Below, in pieces: positions 16,900 to 25,053 of a stretch of 64,000 nucleotides of DNA. The stretch covers positions 1 through 64,000 of the forward strand of contig JARRON010000016.1 in the NCBI GenBank assembly GCA_037383845.1. Direction: 5' to 3'. This stretch comes from JARRON01 sp037383845 (GTDB lineage Bacteria; Pseudomonadota; Gammaproteobacteria; Steroidobacterales; XN24). The notes beneath the pieces were generated by a model, which was given only the letters and a program-made list of their open reading frames with translations, did not search any database and had not been told where the DNA came from. Every line of letters starts with the position of its first letter. Positions within the stretch are counted from its first letter, which is position 1. The translations under genes were made by a program, and so were the position numbers.

Positions 16900-17529
16900 A
16901 TGGCCACACTGCTGCACATTGACTCCAGTCCCATGCTCGACGGCGCGGTCACGCGGCGCCTGTCGGCACACTTCGTGGACGGCTGGCGGGGCCAGCATCC
17001 CGCCGGCAGGGTGCTCCGGAGGGACCTGGGCGCAAGGCCTCCGCCGCACCCGGACGCCGTGACCCTGGCAGCGATGAACAAGCCCGCGTCGGCACGCAGC
17101 CCGGAAGAGCAGGCCGCCGCGGTCCTCTCGGACCAGCTGCTGGAGGAGCTGGAAGCCGCAGACGTCATCGTCGTGGGCGCACCCATGTACAACCTGTCCG
17201 TGACCTCCGGCCTGAAGGCGTGGTTCGACCTGGTGGGCCGGCCCGGGCGGACGTTCCGCTACACGCCGACGGGGGTGGAGGGGCTCCTGCAGGACAAGAG
17301 CGTGGTGGTCCTGACCGGCCGGGGCGGCTTCTACGCCCGCAACGACGGACCGGACCACCAGGCCGCACTGATCCGCGACTTCTTCGGGCTCATGGGCCTG
17401 GGGGATGTCCGCTTCATCCACGCCGAGGGCCAGGGAATCGACGGCAGGACCGCGGCGGCCGAGGAAGCGGCGGCGGTCAGGGCCATCGACCGGCTGCTCG
17501 AGTCCGGCGCCCTGTCGAGGGTGGCCTAG
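16900..17529 (+). CDS. azoR: FMN-dependent NADH-azoreductase
   Basis: 209 residues. Flavodoxin-like fold: LLHIDSSPMLDGAVTRRLSAHF at the FMN-phosphate loop, ADVIVVGAPMYNLSVTSGLKAWFDLVGRPGRTFRYTPTG in the flavin-contact region and LTGRGGFY. These match AzoR, a homodimeric quinone/azo reductase that uses NADH and FMN and protects against thiol-reactive quinones. Convergent with the GNAT-nitrilase gene, with only 6 bp between stops. Possibly a later gene in the transcript of the lipoprotein, 102 bp upstream. Confidence 0.93.
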   Translation: MATLLHIDSSPMLDGAVTRRLSAHFVDGWRGQHPAGRVLRRDLGARPPPHPDAVTLAAMNKPASARSPEEQAAAVLSDQLLEELEAADVIVVGAPMYNLSVTSGLKAWFDLVGRPGRTFRYTPTGVEGLLQDKSVVVLTGRGGFYARNDGPDHQAALIRDFFGLMGLGDVRFIHAEGQGIDGRTAAAEEAAAVRAIDRLLESGALSRVA

Positions 17530-17535
17530 CTTGCG

Positions 17536-19143
17536 TCAGCCGGCTTTCTGGACCGTCTTGCCCACGGTGGCTTCCGGGGCCTGCAGCTCGCCGTCCTCGG
17601 TGGATGCCTCCAGGGGTTCCTTGACCAGGATCTCGTAGAGATCGAGCCGGCGGTCCTTGAGGTTGGTGACGCTCCCGACCTCGTGGAGCTCCTTCAGAAG
17701 CTCCATGTCCAGGTCGGCGATGATGGTCATCTCGGTGTTGGGTGTCGCCTCGGCCCGGATGGCGTTGGTGGGAAAGGCAAAGTCCGATGGCGTGAAGATC
17801 ACCGACTGGCCGTACTGCACGTCCATGTTGTGTACCTGGGGCAGGTTGCCCACCGAGCCGGCGATGGCCACGTAGCACTCGTTCTCCACCGCCCGGGCCT
17901 TGGCGCAGATCCGCACGCGGCCGTAGCCGTTCTGCGTGTCGGTCAGGAAGGGCACGAACAGGATCTGCATGCCCTGATCGGCGCAGATCCGTGACAGCTC
18001 CGGGAATTCCACGTCGTAGCAGATCTGGATACCGATGCGCCCGCAGTCGGTGTCGAACACCGGCACCTTGTTCCATCCCGACATTCCCCAGACGCTGATC
18101 TCGTCGGGCGTGGGATGGATCTTGCGGGCCTCGTCCCAGCTGCCGTCCCTGCGGCACAGGAAACTGGCGTTGTACAGCTTGCCGTCCTCCACCAGCGGCA
18201 TGCTGCCGGCGATGATGTTGATGTTGTATGACACCGCCAGTTCAAGGCACTTCTGCCGGATCCAGGCGGTGTGGCCGGCAAGCTCCCGGATGGCCTTGGC
18301 CTCGTCCAGGTGGTTGAAAGCCGCCATCAGGGGCGCGTTGAAGAACTCGGGGAACAGGATGAAGTCCGCCTTGTAGGCGGAGATGGCGTCCACGAAGAAC
18401 TCCACCTGGTCCATGAGGGCCTGGCGGTCCTTGAAAAGGCGCATCTGCCACTGCACCAGCCCCACCCGGACGACGGTCCGCGGCCGGTTGAACAGCTTCT
18501 GTTTTTCCTCGTAGTAGATGTTGTTCCACTCCAGCAGGGTGGCGTAGCCCTTGGACTGGGTGTCGTTGGTCAGGTACCCGCGCAGCAGCTTCTTCACGTG
18601 GAAGCCGTTGGAAATCTGGAAGGTCAGCGTCGGGTCGAAGATGTTTTTCAGCCGCACCTGTTCGATGTACTCCCGGGGCGAGAGGGTGTCGGCGTATTTC
18701 TCGTAGTTGGGGATGCGCCCCCCGGCCATGATGGCGCGCAGGTTCAGGTTTTCGCACAGCTCCTTGCGGGCGTCGTAGAGCCGGCGCCCCAGCCGCAGCC
18801 CGCGGTACTCCGGGTGGACGAACATCTCGATGCCGTAGAGCACGTCCCCGTCGGGATTGTGCGTCTTGAAGCTGTGTTGCCCGGTGATCTCCTGGAAGGT
18901 GTGATCGTCGGTGAACTTCCCGTAGTCCACGATGATGGACAGGGCGGAGGCCACGACCTTGCCGTTGACCTTCACGCAGAGCTGGCCCTCCGGGAACAGT
19001 TCCAGGAGGGTGGCGATGCAGTCGTGGGGCCAGTAATCCCCGCCGATGCCCGAGTAGGCCTCTAGCATGGCGCCACGTAGCTCGTTGTAGTCCTCGAGCT
19101 TCAGGTTGCACAGTTCGACCTTGAGGCCGCTGTCGTCGGTCAT
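17536..19143 (-). CDS. GNAT acetyltransferase - nitrilase-family amidohydrolase fusion
   Basis: 535 residues. Residues 1-200 are a GNAT fold (VHPEYRGLRLGRRLYDARKELCENLNL is the acetyl-CoA loop). Residues 225-510 are a carbon-nitrogen hydrolase with the Glu-Lys-Cys triad visible: FILFPEFFN (Glu), RKIHPTPDE (Lys) and GIQICYDVEFPE (Cys). The fusion is a known family of unproven substrate; the pairing suggests a two-step amide or acyl transfer. No signal peptide. Start ATG 19143 has GGGAA upstream. Transcribed alone, divergent from the MgtC-like gene. Confidence 0.93.
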   Translation of the reverse strand: MTDDSGLKVELCNLKLEDYNELRGAMLEAYSGIGGDYWPHDCIATLLELFPEGQLCVKVNGKVVASALSIIVDYGKFTDDHTFQEITGQHSFKTHNPDGDVLYGIEMFVHPEYRGLRLGRRLYDARKELCENLNLRAIMAGGRIPNYEKYADTLSPREYIEQVRLKNIFDPTLTFQISNGFHVKKLLRGYLTNDTQSKGYATLLEWNNIYYEEKQKLFNRPRTVVRVGLVQWQMRLFKDRQALMDQVEFFVDAISAYKADFILFPEFFNAPLMAAFNHLDEAKAIRELAGHTAWIRQKCLELAVSYNINIIAGSMPLVEDGKLYNASFLCRRDGSWDEARKIHPTPDEISVWGMSGWNKVPVFDTDCGRIGIQICYDVEFPELSRICADQGMQILFVPFLTDTQNGYGRVRICAKARAVENECYVAIAGSVGNLPQVHNMDVQYGQSVIFTPSDFAFPTNAIRAEATPNTEMTIIADLDMELLKELHEVGSVTNLKDRRLDLYEILVKEPLEASTEDGELQAPEATVGKTVQKAG

Positions 19144-19274
19144 TGCAAAAATTCCCGTAAAAGCAGTCCTCTAGGGTAACTCCGGGGCGCGCTTCGCACC
19201 AGTGCGTGCCGCTGTGGCCTTTCAAGCCGGGGCAGCCCGTGCCATGCTGGAACGACCATCTGGCGGGGGACGGG

Positions 19275-19718
19275 ATGAGCCTTCCCGATATCGACTGGGC
19301 GCTGGTAGGCGGCCATCTGGTGTACCTGGGTATCGCCTACGTGCTGGCGTTGCCGATTGCCTGGAACCGGGAGAAAGGGGCCCGCAGCGCCGGGCTGCGG
19401 ACCTTCCCCCTGGTGTCAATGGCTGCCTGCGGCTACATGCTCACCGGCCTGGAGGTCCTGACCAGCACCGATGCCGAGTCCCGCGTCCTGTACGGGATCA
19501 TCACCGGCATGGGGTTCATCGGCGGCGGTGCCATCCTGAAGACCGGCGGCACGGTCACCGGCACGGCGACGGCGGCCAGCCTGTGGAACACCGGCGCCAT
19601 CGGCATCGCGGTCGCCTTCAACCGTTTCGAGATCGCGCTGTGCCTCAGCGTGCTGAACTTCGCGACCCTGCAGCTCGTCCCGCCACTGAAACACCTGGGT
19701 GACGACGAAGACAGCTAG
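19275..19718 (+). CDS. MgtC/SapB-family membrane protein
   Basis: 147 residues from ATG 19275 (GGGGGA just upstream); the frame opens earlier at 19206 but the extra residues are not membrane-like. Family signatures: LPIAWNREKGARSAGLRTFPLV, GYML, then IITGMGFIGGGAILK and GTATAASLWNTGAIGIAVAF. Four to five membrane helices, without the soluble C-terminal domain found in longer MgtC proteins. MgtC proteins act in Mg2+ starvation and control of F-ATPase; the short form is a general membrane member. Ends 9 bp before the convergent PPK2 remnant. Confidence 0.9.
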   Translation: MSLPDIDWALVGGHLVYLGIAYVLALPIAWNREKGARSAGLRTFPLVSMAACGYMLTGLEVLTSTDAESRVLYGIITGMGFIGGGAILKTGGTVTGTATAASLWNTGAIGIAVAFNRFEIALCLSVLNFATLQLVPPLKHLGDDEDS

Positions 19719-19727
19719 ACCGCCGCC

Positions 19728-20413
19728 CTACCACCGCTCAGGCACGCGAACGAACTTTCCCGGTGGCTCGCGGTAGTCGCCTGGTTCCGCTTCTTCCGGA
19801 AGCTCGGGCAGGTCCCAGGGAATTTCTTCGTAGGGCACGTGGTCGAGCAGGTGAGCGATGCAGTTCAGCCGGGCCCGTTTCTGGTCATTGGCATCGACCA
19901 CGTACCAGGGCGCCCACTCGGTGTGGGTGTGGGCGAACATGTTGTCCCTGGCCCGCGAGTAGTCGTAGTAGCGCTTCACCGCCTCCATGTCCATGGGAGA
20001 GAGCTTCCAGTGCTTGGTCGGGTCCTCGAGACGGCTTTCGAAACGCTCCAGCTGAGTCCCGGGACTTACCTCGAGCCAGTATTTCAGGAGGATAATTCCG
20101 CTCTGCACCAGGGCGAACTCGAAGCCCGGGCAGGTTAGCGCTGGTAGTACAGCTGGGTGCGCTCGTGATCGCTGGGCTTTCCCAGGGCTACCACGCGAAA
20201 CACCCGCGGACTGACGCGCTGCATGATTCGCTTGATTACCCCGCCCTTGCCGGCGGTATCCCGGCCTTCGAAGACCACCACCAGCTTTGCGCCGCTGTGG
20301 GTCACCCAGCGCTGAAGCTTGCAAAGCTCCACCTGAAGGTCGAAGAGGGCGTCCCCGTAGGTTTTCTTGTCCAGCTTGTCGGACTTCTTCCTGTCCTTGT
20401 CCTTCTTGCCCAT
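19728..20413 (-). pseudogene. ppk2: polyphosphate kinase 2, internally deleted and frameshifted
   Basis: The N-terminal part (start ATG 20413 behind AGGAGA) carries a lysine-rich start and the PPK2 Walker A region VVVFEGRDTAGKGGVIKRI, and runs to ERTQLYYQR before a stop at 20135-20137. The C-terminal part continues in another frame from FEFALVQSGIILLKYW through LSPMDMEAVKRYYDYSRARDNMFAHT and PWYVVDANDQKRARLNCIAHLL. In intact PPK2 about 40 residues, including the Walker B FDRSWYNRAG segment, lie between these parts; they are missing and the frame is shifted. The enzyme would normally make or use polyphosphate with nucleotides. Either a real deletion or an assembly collapse. Confidence 0.85.
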
Positions 20414-20451
20414 GGGCTTGTCTCTCCTGTCGCGCCGCTCGCTGCGCGGGT

Positions 20452-20724
20452 TCAGCCTTCGCCGGCGGCCTGCGGCCCGGCGGCGATGCACTCGTCCTCC
20501 AGCATCACCGGGATCTCGTCCCGTACCGGATAGATCCGGCTGCCGTCTTCGGTGACAAGCGCACCCTGGAGGGGATGTTCCACGGGCCGGCCGTCGAGGT
20601 GCTTGAGCGATCCTTCCTCGATAGCCTGGTTGATTGCCTTGAGCCTGGAGGCCGGTGCGAGGCTGACCGGCTGGTGGGTAGCCGGGCAGCGCAGCAGTTC
20701 AGCGAGTTTGCGGTCTATGGTCAT
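20452..20724 (-). CDS. Trm112/YcaR-family protein
   Basis: 90 residues. LAELLRCPATHQPVSL near the N-terminus and IYPVRDEIPVMLEDE near the C-terminus match Trm112-like proteins. Only one Cys of the CxxC pair is present (CPATHQ), as in several gammaproteobacterial members, so zinc binding is doubtful. Trm112 proteins activate methyltransferases in eukaryotes and archaea; bacterial roles are unclear. It follows the znuACB operon by 27 nt on the same strand and precedes the broken PPK2 by 38 nt, so all may share a transcript. Confidence 0.88.
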   Translation of the reverse strand: MTIDRKLAELLRCPATHQPVSLAPASRLKAINQAIEEGSLKHLDGRPVEHPLQGALVTEDGSRIYPVRDEIPVMLEDECIAAGPQAAGEG

Positions 20725-20751
20725 TGGCCTTTGTACTCCCGGGTCGGCTGT

Positions 20752-21564
20752 CTAGCCGGAGCGCTTCAGCAGGGCCGTGGCGAGGTAAGCCGCTCCCGCC
20801 AGGACGATGATGACCGGCCCCGACGGCAGGTCCGGGGCATAGGATAGGGCGAGACCGCCGGAGGTAAAGCCCATGCCCAGGAGGATGGCGGCGGCCATCA
20901 TGCCGGAGACCGAGTGGAGGAAGCGGCCGGCGATGGCGGCCGGCAGCGTCATGAGTGCGATCACCAGGATCAGACCCACGACCTGGATGAGCATCACTAC
21001 CGACAGGGCGACCAGCACCAGCAGCAGCAGGTAGTAGCCGTTCACCCGCAGGCCCCGTACCCGGGCGAACTCCGGGTCGAAGCACACCGCCAGGAACTGG
21101 CGGTAAAACAGCAGCACGAGCCCGACGATCACGAGGTCCAGCACGGCGATGAGCCAGAGGTCGCCGCTGGAAACCATGAGCAGGTTGCCGAACAGGTAGC
21201 TCATGAGGTCGGCGCTGTAGCCGGGGGTCTGGGAGATGAACAGGATGCCCACGGCCATGCCCAGGGCCCAGATGGCGGAGATGGCCGTATCTTCCCGCTC
21301 GGAGAATTTCAGTTTTACCCAGCCGATCAGGAGGGCGGCCACCACGGCCGCAACCAGCGCGCCCACCAGGGGCCTGGCGCCGAGGTACCAGGCCACGCCC
21401 ATGCCGCCCAGGACGGCATGGGCGATGGCCCCAGCCAGCAGGCTGATGCGCTGGACCACGACGTAGGTGCCCACGATGCCGCAGCCGACGCTCGCCAGCA
21501 GTCCGGCCAGCAGCGCGCGCTGCAGGAACTCGTGTTCGGCCAGCGCGGCGAAGAATTCGGCCAT
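20752..21564 (-). CDS. znuB: zinc ABC transporter permease
   Basis: 270 residues from ATG 21564, overlapping the znuC stop. Eight or so membrane helices in the ABC-3 metal permease pattern: GCGIVGTYVVVQRISLLAGAIAHAVLGGMG near the N-terminus, TAISAIWALGMAVGILFI and GLRVNGYYLLLLVLVAL later. Forms the channel through which ZnuA-delivered zinc crosses the inner membrane. Third gene of znuA-znuC-znuB. A longer open frame upstream is a shadow of znuC. Confidence 0.94.
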   Translation of the reverse strand: MAEFFAALAEHEFLQRALLAGLLASVGCGIVGTYVVVQRISLLAGAIAHAVLGGMGVAWYLGARPLVGALVAAVVAALLIGWVKLKFSEREDTAISAIWALGMAVGILFISQTPGYSADLMSYLFGNLLMVSSGDLWLIAVLDLVIVGLVLLFYRQFLAVCFDPEFARVRGLRVNGYYLLLLVLVALSVVMLIQVVGLILVIALMTLPAAIAGRFLHSVSGMMAAAILLGMGFTSGGLALSYAPDLPSGPVIIVLAGAAYLATALLKRSG

Positions 21565-22325
21565 CAGGAGCTGCTCCCCGGCCCGTGCCCGTGGGGCTGG
21601 CCGTGGCTGTGATCCACTGCCCGCACCGCGTGGCCGTAGAGCTCCCCCATGACGGGGCCGGTCAACTCTGCCGCCTGGTGACAGACCAGGGTCCGGCTGA
21701 TGCAGGCCACCCGCTCGACGAACTCGGTGACAAAACCCACGTCGTGGGAGACCAGCACGACCGCCATGCGGCCGCTGAGCTGCTTGAGCAGCCGCAGGAT
21801 GTCCTCTTCGGCCCGCTGGTCCAGGCTGGACGTGGGCTCGTCCAGGAGCAGCAGCCGCGGCTCGGCGGCCAGCGCCCGGGCGATGAGCACACGCTGAAGT
21901 TCGCCCCCGGAGAGCGCGTCCAGGGGCCGCCGGGCCAGGCCCAGCAGCTGGGTTTCGTCCAGGGCCTTCTTGGCCGCCTCGCGATCGGGTCGGGCCCAGC
22001 GCAATCCCGGGCTGCTGCTCAGCCGGCCCAGCAGGACGGCCTTTTCCACGGTGATGGGAAAGTCCCGGGGGAACCCTGCGAACTGGGGCACGTAGCCGAT
22101 CTCGTCCCGGGCGTCGGCCGGCGGATCCCCGAAGACTCTCACCGTGCCGCGGTCCGGCTTCAGTAGCCCGGCAGCGAGTTTCAGCAGGGTGCTCTTGCCG
22201 CCGCCGTTCGGGCCGATGAGGCCGAGAAACTCTTTCTCCGCGACTTCCAGCTCCACGTTCTCCACCGCCGGCGGACCGCCGGGGAAGGCGTAGGTGACGT
22301 CCCGGAAAGCCAGCGCCGCCGTCAT
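21564..22325 (-). CDS. znuC: zinc ABC transporter ATP-binding protein
   Basis: 253 residues. Walker A GPNGGGKST (about 37-45), Q-loop near YVPQFAGF, signature LSGGELQRVLIARAL, Walker B LLLLDEPTSSLD and H-loop VSHD. The C-terminus is histidine-rich (HSHGQPHGHG), typical of ZnuC and possibly a zinc sensor. Starts 4 nt inside the znuA stop and ends on the znuB start. Confidence 0.95.
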   Translation of the reverse strand: MTAALAFRDVTYAFPGGPPAVENVELEVAEKEFLGLIGPNGGGKSTLLKLAAGLLKPDRGTVRVFGDPPADARDEIGYVPQFAGFPRDFPITVEKAVLLGRLSSSPGLRWARPDREAAKKALDETQLLGLARRPLDALSGGELQRVLIARALAAEPRLLLLDEPTSSLDQRAEEDILRLLKQLSGRMAVVLVSHDVGFVTEFVERVACISRTLVCHQAAELTGPVMGELYGHAVRAVDHSHGQPHGHGPGSSS

Positions 22326-23200
22326 TCGGTTGCCTCCGCCGGCGCCAGGGCGGCGGCAACCCGGCGGGCTACCTGCCTCAGGTTGTCGATGTAATCCCGT
22401 GCCAGGGGATCGGCCTCGACGATGTCGGCGCCCAGCGCCTGGGCCACGGCCCGGGCGGAGCGCCGGCTGAACTGCGGCTGCACGAACACCGCCCGGGCGC
22501 CGGCGGCGCGTCCCGTGTTGACGAGGTCGGCCAGGGCCCGGGGTCCCGGCTCGTGGCCGCCGGTCTCGATGGGCAGTTGGCGCAGGTTGTAGGCGTCAGC
22601 GAAGTAGCCCCAGGAAGGGTGGAAAACGATAAACGTGCCCCCGGCCACCGGCGCCAGCAGCTGTTCCAGCTCCCGGTGCAGGGAGAGCAGCTCATCGTGG
22701 AGGTCCCGGGCCCGCCGCCTGTAGCCCTCGGCGCCGGCGGGGTCTTCCTCGCCGAGGGCCTCGCCCACCCGCAGGGCCATGCGGGCCATCAGCCGGGGGT
22801 CGGTCCAGACGTGTGGATCCGGCGCGCCAGCATGGTCATGCCCGCCGTGGTTCTCGATGGGCCGCCTGGGCAGGCCGTCGGCCAGGTTCACCACCTTCAG
22901 TTCCGGCCGGTCCCGGAGGATCCTGGGTTTCCAGGCGTCCTCGAACGGCACGTCGATGGTGAACCAGAGACCGGCATTGTCCAGGGCCGCCAGCTTGGCG
23001 GGGCTCGGGGAATACGTGGCCTCGTTGTCCCCCGGACCTACCAGGACCAGGGTCTCAATGCCCCCGGCCGCAACCCGGTCCAGCAGAAAAGCTTCCGGCA
23101 GGAGGCTGACGGCCACGGAGAGGCGTTCGGATGCGGCGACGGGGGTGGCGGTCAGGAGGACGGCGGCAGCCAGCAGCAGGGGGACGGGGCGGGGGGACAT
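22322..23200 (-). CDS. znuA: zinc ABC transporter substrate-binding protein
   Basis: 292 residues with a Sec signal peptide (cleavage after about residue 23, PVAAS). Cluster A-I fold: VAVSLLPEAFLLDRVAAGG, a short His-rich loop NHGGHDHAGAPDPHVWTDP containing likely zinc ligands, IVFHPSWGYFADAYNL and the GADIVEADPLARDY end. Captures Zn2+ in the periplasm for ZnuB/C. No Zur-like palindrome is obvious in the 91 bp to the divergent ttcA start, so regulation by Zur cannot be claimed. Confidence 0.94.
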   Translation of the reverse strand: MSPRPVPLLLAAAVLLTATPVAASERLSVAVSLLPEAFLLDRVAAGGIETLVLVGPGDNEATYSPSPAKLAALDNAGLWFTIDVPFEDAWKPRILRDRPELKVVNLADGLPRRPIENHGGHDHAGAPDPHVWTDPRLMARMALRVGEALGEEDPAGAEGYRRRARDLHDELLSLHRELEQLLAPVAGGTFIVFHPSWGYFADAYNLRQLPIETGGHEPGPRALADLVNTGRAAGARAVFVQPQFSRRSARAVAQALGADIVEADPLARDYIDNLRQVARRVAAALAPAEATE

Positions 23201-23258
23201 CCGCCTATTCTAATCCCTGGGGCGCCCTTCGCCGGTGCGGGTAGGGCAATCCATGGCG

Positions 23259-23264
23259 TACAAT
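23259..23264 (+). promoter_or_regulatory. candidate -10 element of ttcA
   Basis: TACAAT lies 28 nt before the GTG start of ttcA, at a distance that leaves room for a short leader with the AGGAGG site. The matching -35 is poor. Confidence 0.35.
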
Positions 23265-23291
23265 CCGCGCCCCTTCGCCGAGGAGGATCCC

Positions 23292-24116
23292 GTGAGCGCG
23301 CTTCCCAAGCTGTCTTCCACAGCCCGACGCCTGGAGTCCCGCCTGCGCACCGCCGTGGGCAAGGCCATCGAGGACTTCAGCATGATCGGCGAGGGGGACA
23401 GGGTCATGGTGTGTCTGTCCGGCGGGAAGGACAGCTTTGCCATGCTGCATCTGTTGCTGGCACTGCAGCGGGCCGCGCCTGTTTCCTTCGAGCTCGTCGC
23501 GGTGAACCTGGACCAGAAACAGCCTGGCTTCCCGGAACATGTGCTGCCGGAATACCTCACCTCCCTGGGCGTTGCCTTCCACGTGCTGGAGCAGGACACC
23601 TACAGCGTCGTCAGGCGGGTCGTCCCCGAGGGCAAGACCACCTGCGGCCTGTGCTCCCGGCTTCGGCGTGGCGCTCTGTATACCTTCGCCGCCCGGGAGG
23701 GGTTCACCAGGATCGCACTGGGGCACCACCTGGACGACATCATGGAGACCCTTTTCCTGAACCTGTTCTTCGGAGGTCGCCTGAAGGCCATGCCGCCCAA
23801 GCTTGCCAGCGACGACGGCCGGAACGTGGTCATTCGTCCCCTGGCCTACTGCCGCGAGCGGGAGATCGCCCGCTATGCCCGTGCCATGGATTTTCCCATC
23901 ATCCCCTGCAATCTCTGCGGCTCCCAGGACAACCTCCAGCGTCGCGAGGTGAAGGCGATGCTCGCCGACTGGGAGAAGCGCTACCCGGGTCGCATCGAGT
24001 CCATCGCGGGCGCCCTGAAGAACGTCACGCCGTCCCACCTGATGGACGCTGCCCTGTTCGATTTTGCCGGCCTGGGTTCCGGCGGATCCGGAGAGCAGGC
24101 GGGGAACGTCCTGTAG
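23292..24116 (+). CDS. ttcA: tRNA 2-thiocytidine(32) synthetase
   Basis: 274 residues from GTG 23292, chosen because AGGAGG sits 6 nt upstream and the protein then aligns with TtcA N-termini; ATG 23253 and the opening at 23235 are upstream alternatives. PP-loop motif CLSGGKDSFAMLHLL, the CGLC pair (TTCGLCSRLRRG) and the second cysteine motif NLCGSQ give the [4Fe-4S]-binding cysteines. Also LVAVNLDQKQPGFPEHVLP and GHHLDDIMETLF. It thiolates C32 in certain tRNAs. Divergent from znuA. Confidence 0.96.
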   Translation: MSALPKLSSTARRLESRLRTAVGKAIEDFSMIGEGDRVMVCLSGGKDSFAMLHLLLALQRAAPVSFELVAVNLDQKQPGFPEHVLPEYLTSLGVAFHVLEQDTYSVVRRVVPEGKTTCGLCSRLRRGALYTFAAREGFTRIALGHHLDDIMETLFLNLFFGGRLKAMPPKLASDDGRNVVIRPLAYCREREIARYARAMDFPIIPCNLCGSQDNLQRREVKAMLADWEKRYPGRIESIAGALKNVTPSHLMDAALFDFAGLGSGGSGEQAGNVL

Positions 24117-24135
24117 CCGGGCCGGGTCCGACAAG

Positions 24136-24162
24136 CACAGCCCCCGCGAGGCGGGGGCTGTG
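24136..24162 (+). terminator. strong hairpin after ttcA
   Basis: A perfect 12-bp stem (CACAGCCCCCGC / GCGGGGGCTGTG) with a GAG loop starts 20 bp after the ttcA stop. No T-run follows, so it may be an imperfect intrinsic terminator or an mRNA-stabilising structure. The rest of the 322-bp gap to the RRM gene shows no gene. Confidence 0.6.
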
Positions 24163-24401
24163 GCTGCCCGGAGCCCGCCCCGACCCTGGCGGGCCGAGAA
24201 ACCGGGCAGACTTACCGGCGGCCGGCCGTTAACGAGCCGGTCCTTTATTAGACAATCAGGATGTAGCCTACGCGTCCGAGGCGCCGGTCGTATTGACCTG
24301 GATCATCCGGAAGCGCGCCGGGGGCCGGGTGGGCCACGGGTGGCGCGAAGCGCACGGACGCCTCCGGGGCGGCGGAGACGCTGGCGGGGAGGGAGGAAGG
24401 A

Positions 24402-24432
24402 GACGGGCCCGGCGCAAACCGCCGGGCCCGTC
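24402..24432 (-). terminator. hairpin after the RRM gene
   Basis: A perfect 13-bp stem (24402-24414 with 24420-24432, loop of 5) lies 6 nt beyond the stop of the RRM gene in its direction of transcription. It is followed by a pyrimidine-rich TCCTTCCTCCC tract rather than pure T. Likely the RRM terminator. Confidence 0.65.
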
Positions 24433-24438
24433 GGCAAA

Positions 24439-24702
24439 CTAGCGCCGCGGCGGCCGGGGTGCCCTGGGACGGGCCTCGTTGATCTTCAGAGCGCGGCCAC
24501 CCATTTCCTGGTTGGCCAGGCCCTCGATGGCCGCGTCGGCCTCGGCATCGCCCATTTCCACGAAGGCAAAGCCGCGGGGACGGCCGGTTTCCCGATCGGT
24601 GATGATCTTTACCGAGTCGACGTTGCCGTAGCTGGCAAACAGGTTGCGGACTTCGTCTTCGGTGGCGGAGAAGGGCAGGTTGCCCACATAGATCGACTTC
24701 AT
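24439..24702 (-). CDS. RNA recognition motif protein
   Basis: 87 residues, a single RRM: RNP2 IYVGNL (4-9), RNP1 RGFAFVEM (43-50), then a short basic tail (RPRAPRPPRR). Bacterial stand-alone RRM proteins of this type bind single-stranded RNA and are often induced by cold. The gene has a long leader (at least 70-100 nt) with a U-rich stretch and an inverted repeat whose 3' arm overlaps the probable ribosome binding site, which suggests post-transcriptional control. Confidence 0.93.
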   Translation of the reverse strand: MKSIYVGNLPFSATEDEVRNLFASYGNVDSVKIITDRETGRPRGFAFVEMGDAEADAAIEGLANQEMGGRALKINEARPRAPRPPRR

Positions 24703-24797
24703 TTCAAAAGGCTCTCTCGAACAAAAAAATAAAAGACGAACGTCACCAGCGAGCCGGGCGGCGGGTTCGGTTCGAGAGACCGTCCACCGGGACGGTC
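24703..24797 (-). promoter_or_regulatory. structured leader of the RRM gene
   Basis: Reading the mRNA strand: a hairpin GACCGUCC-CGGU-GGACGGUC (24797-24778), then UCUCUCGAAC (24779-24770), a 47-nt loop including UUUUAUUUUUUU, then GUUCGAGAGA (24722-24713) and AUG at 24702. The two 10-nt arms are perfectly complementary. The 3' arm contains GAGAGAG, the only purine-rich candidate Shine-Dalgarno. This could be a thermosensitive or protein-controlled switch. The remaining sequence to 25053 shows no gene. Confidence 0.5.
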
Positions 24798-25053
24798 GGT
24801 CGCGATCCGGCGTTCCCCCAGCGACCGGTTTCGCGGACCGGGGCTGCTGCGCCGCGGTGCCCCGGAAGGCACCTCCGCCCAGCCGCCACGATCTTTCACG
24901 GGCGCTCGCCCGACAGAGAATACTGCACCGCCGGTCCCGCGGGAAGCTTTTGCCCCCGCCCGCCGGCGGGTCGTGGAGAATCCGGATGACCGGTGGGGTG
25001 GCCGGCAGTAAGCTATTTGTCCGGCTCCCTTCTCCGGGGCCGAGGGAACGGAC

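Noticed and set aside
23201..23291. Zur operator between znuA and ttcA
   Set aside because: Searched by eye for an AT-rich dyad of the GAAATGTTATA type; none present in the 91 bp.
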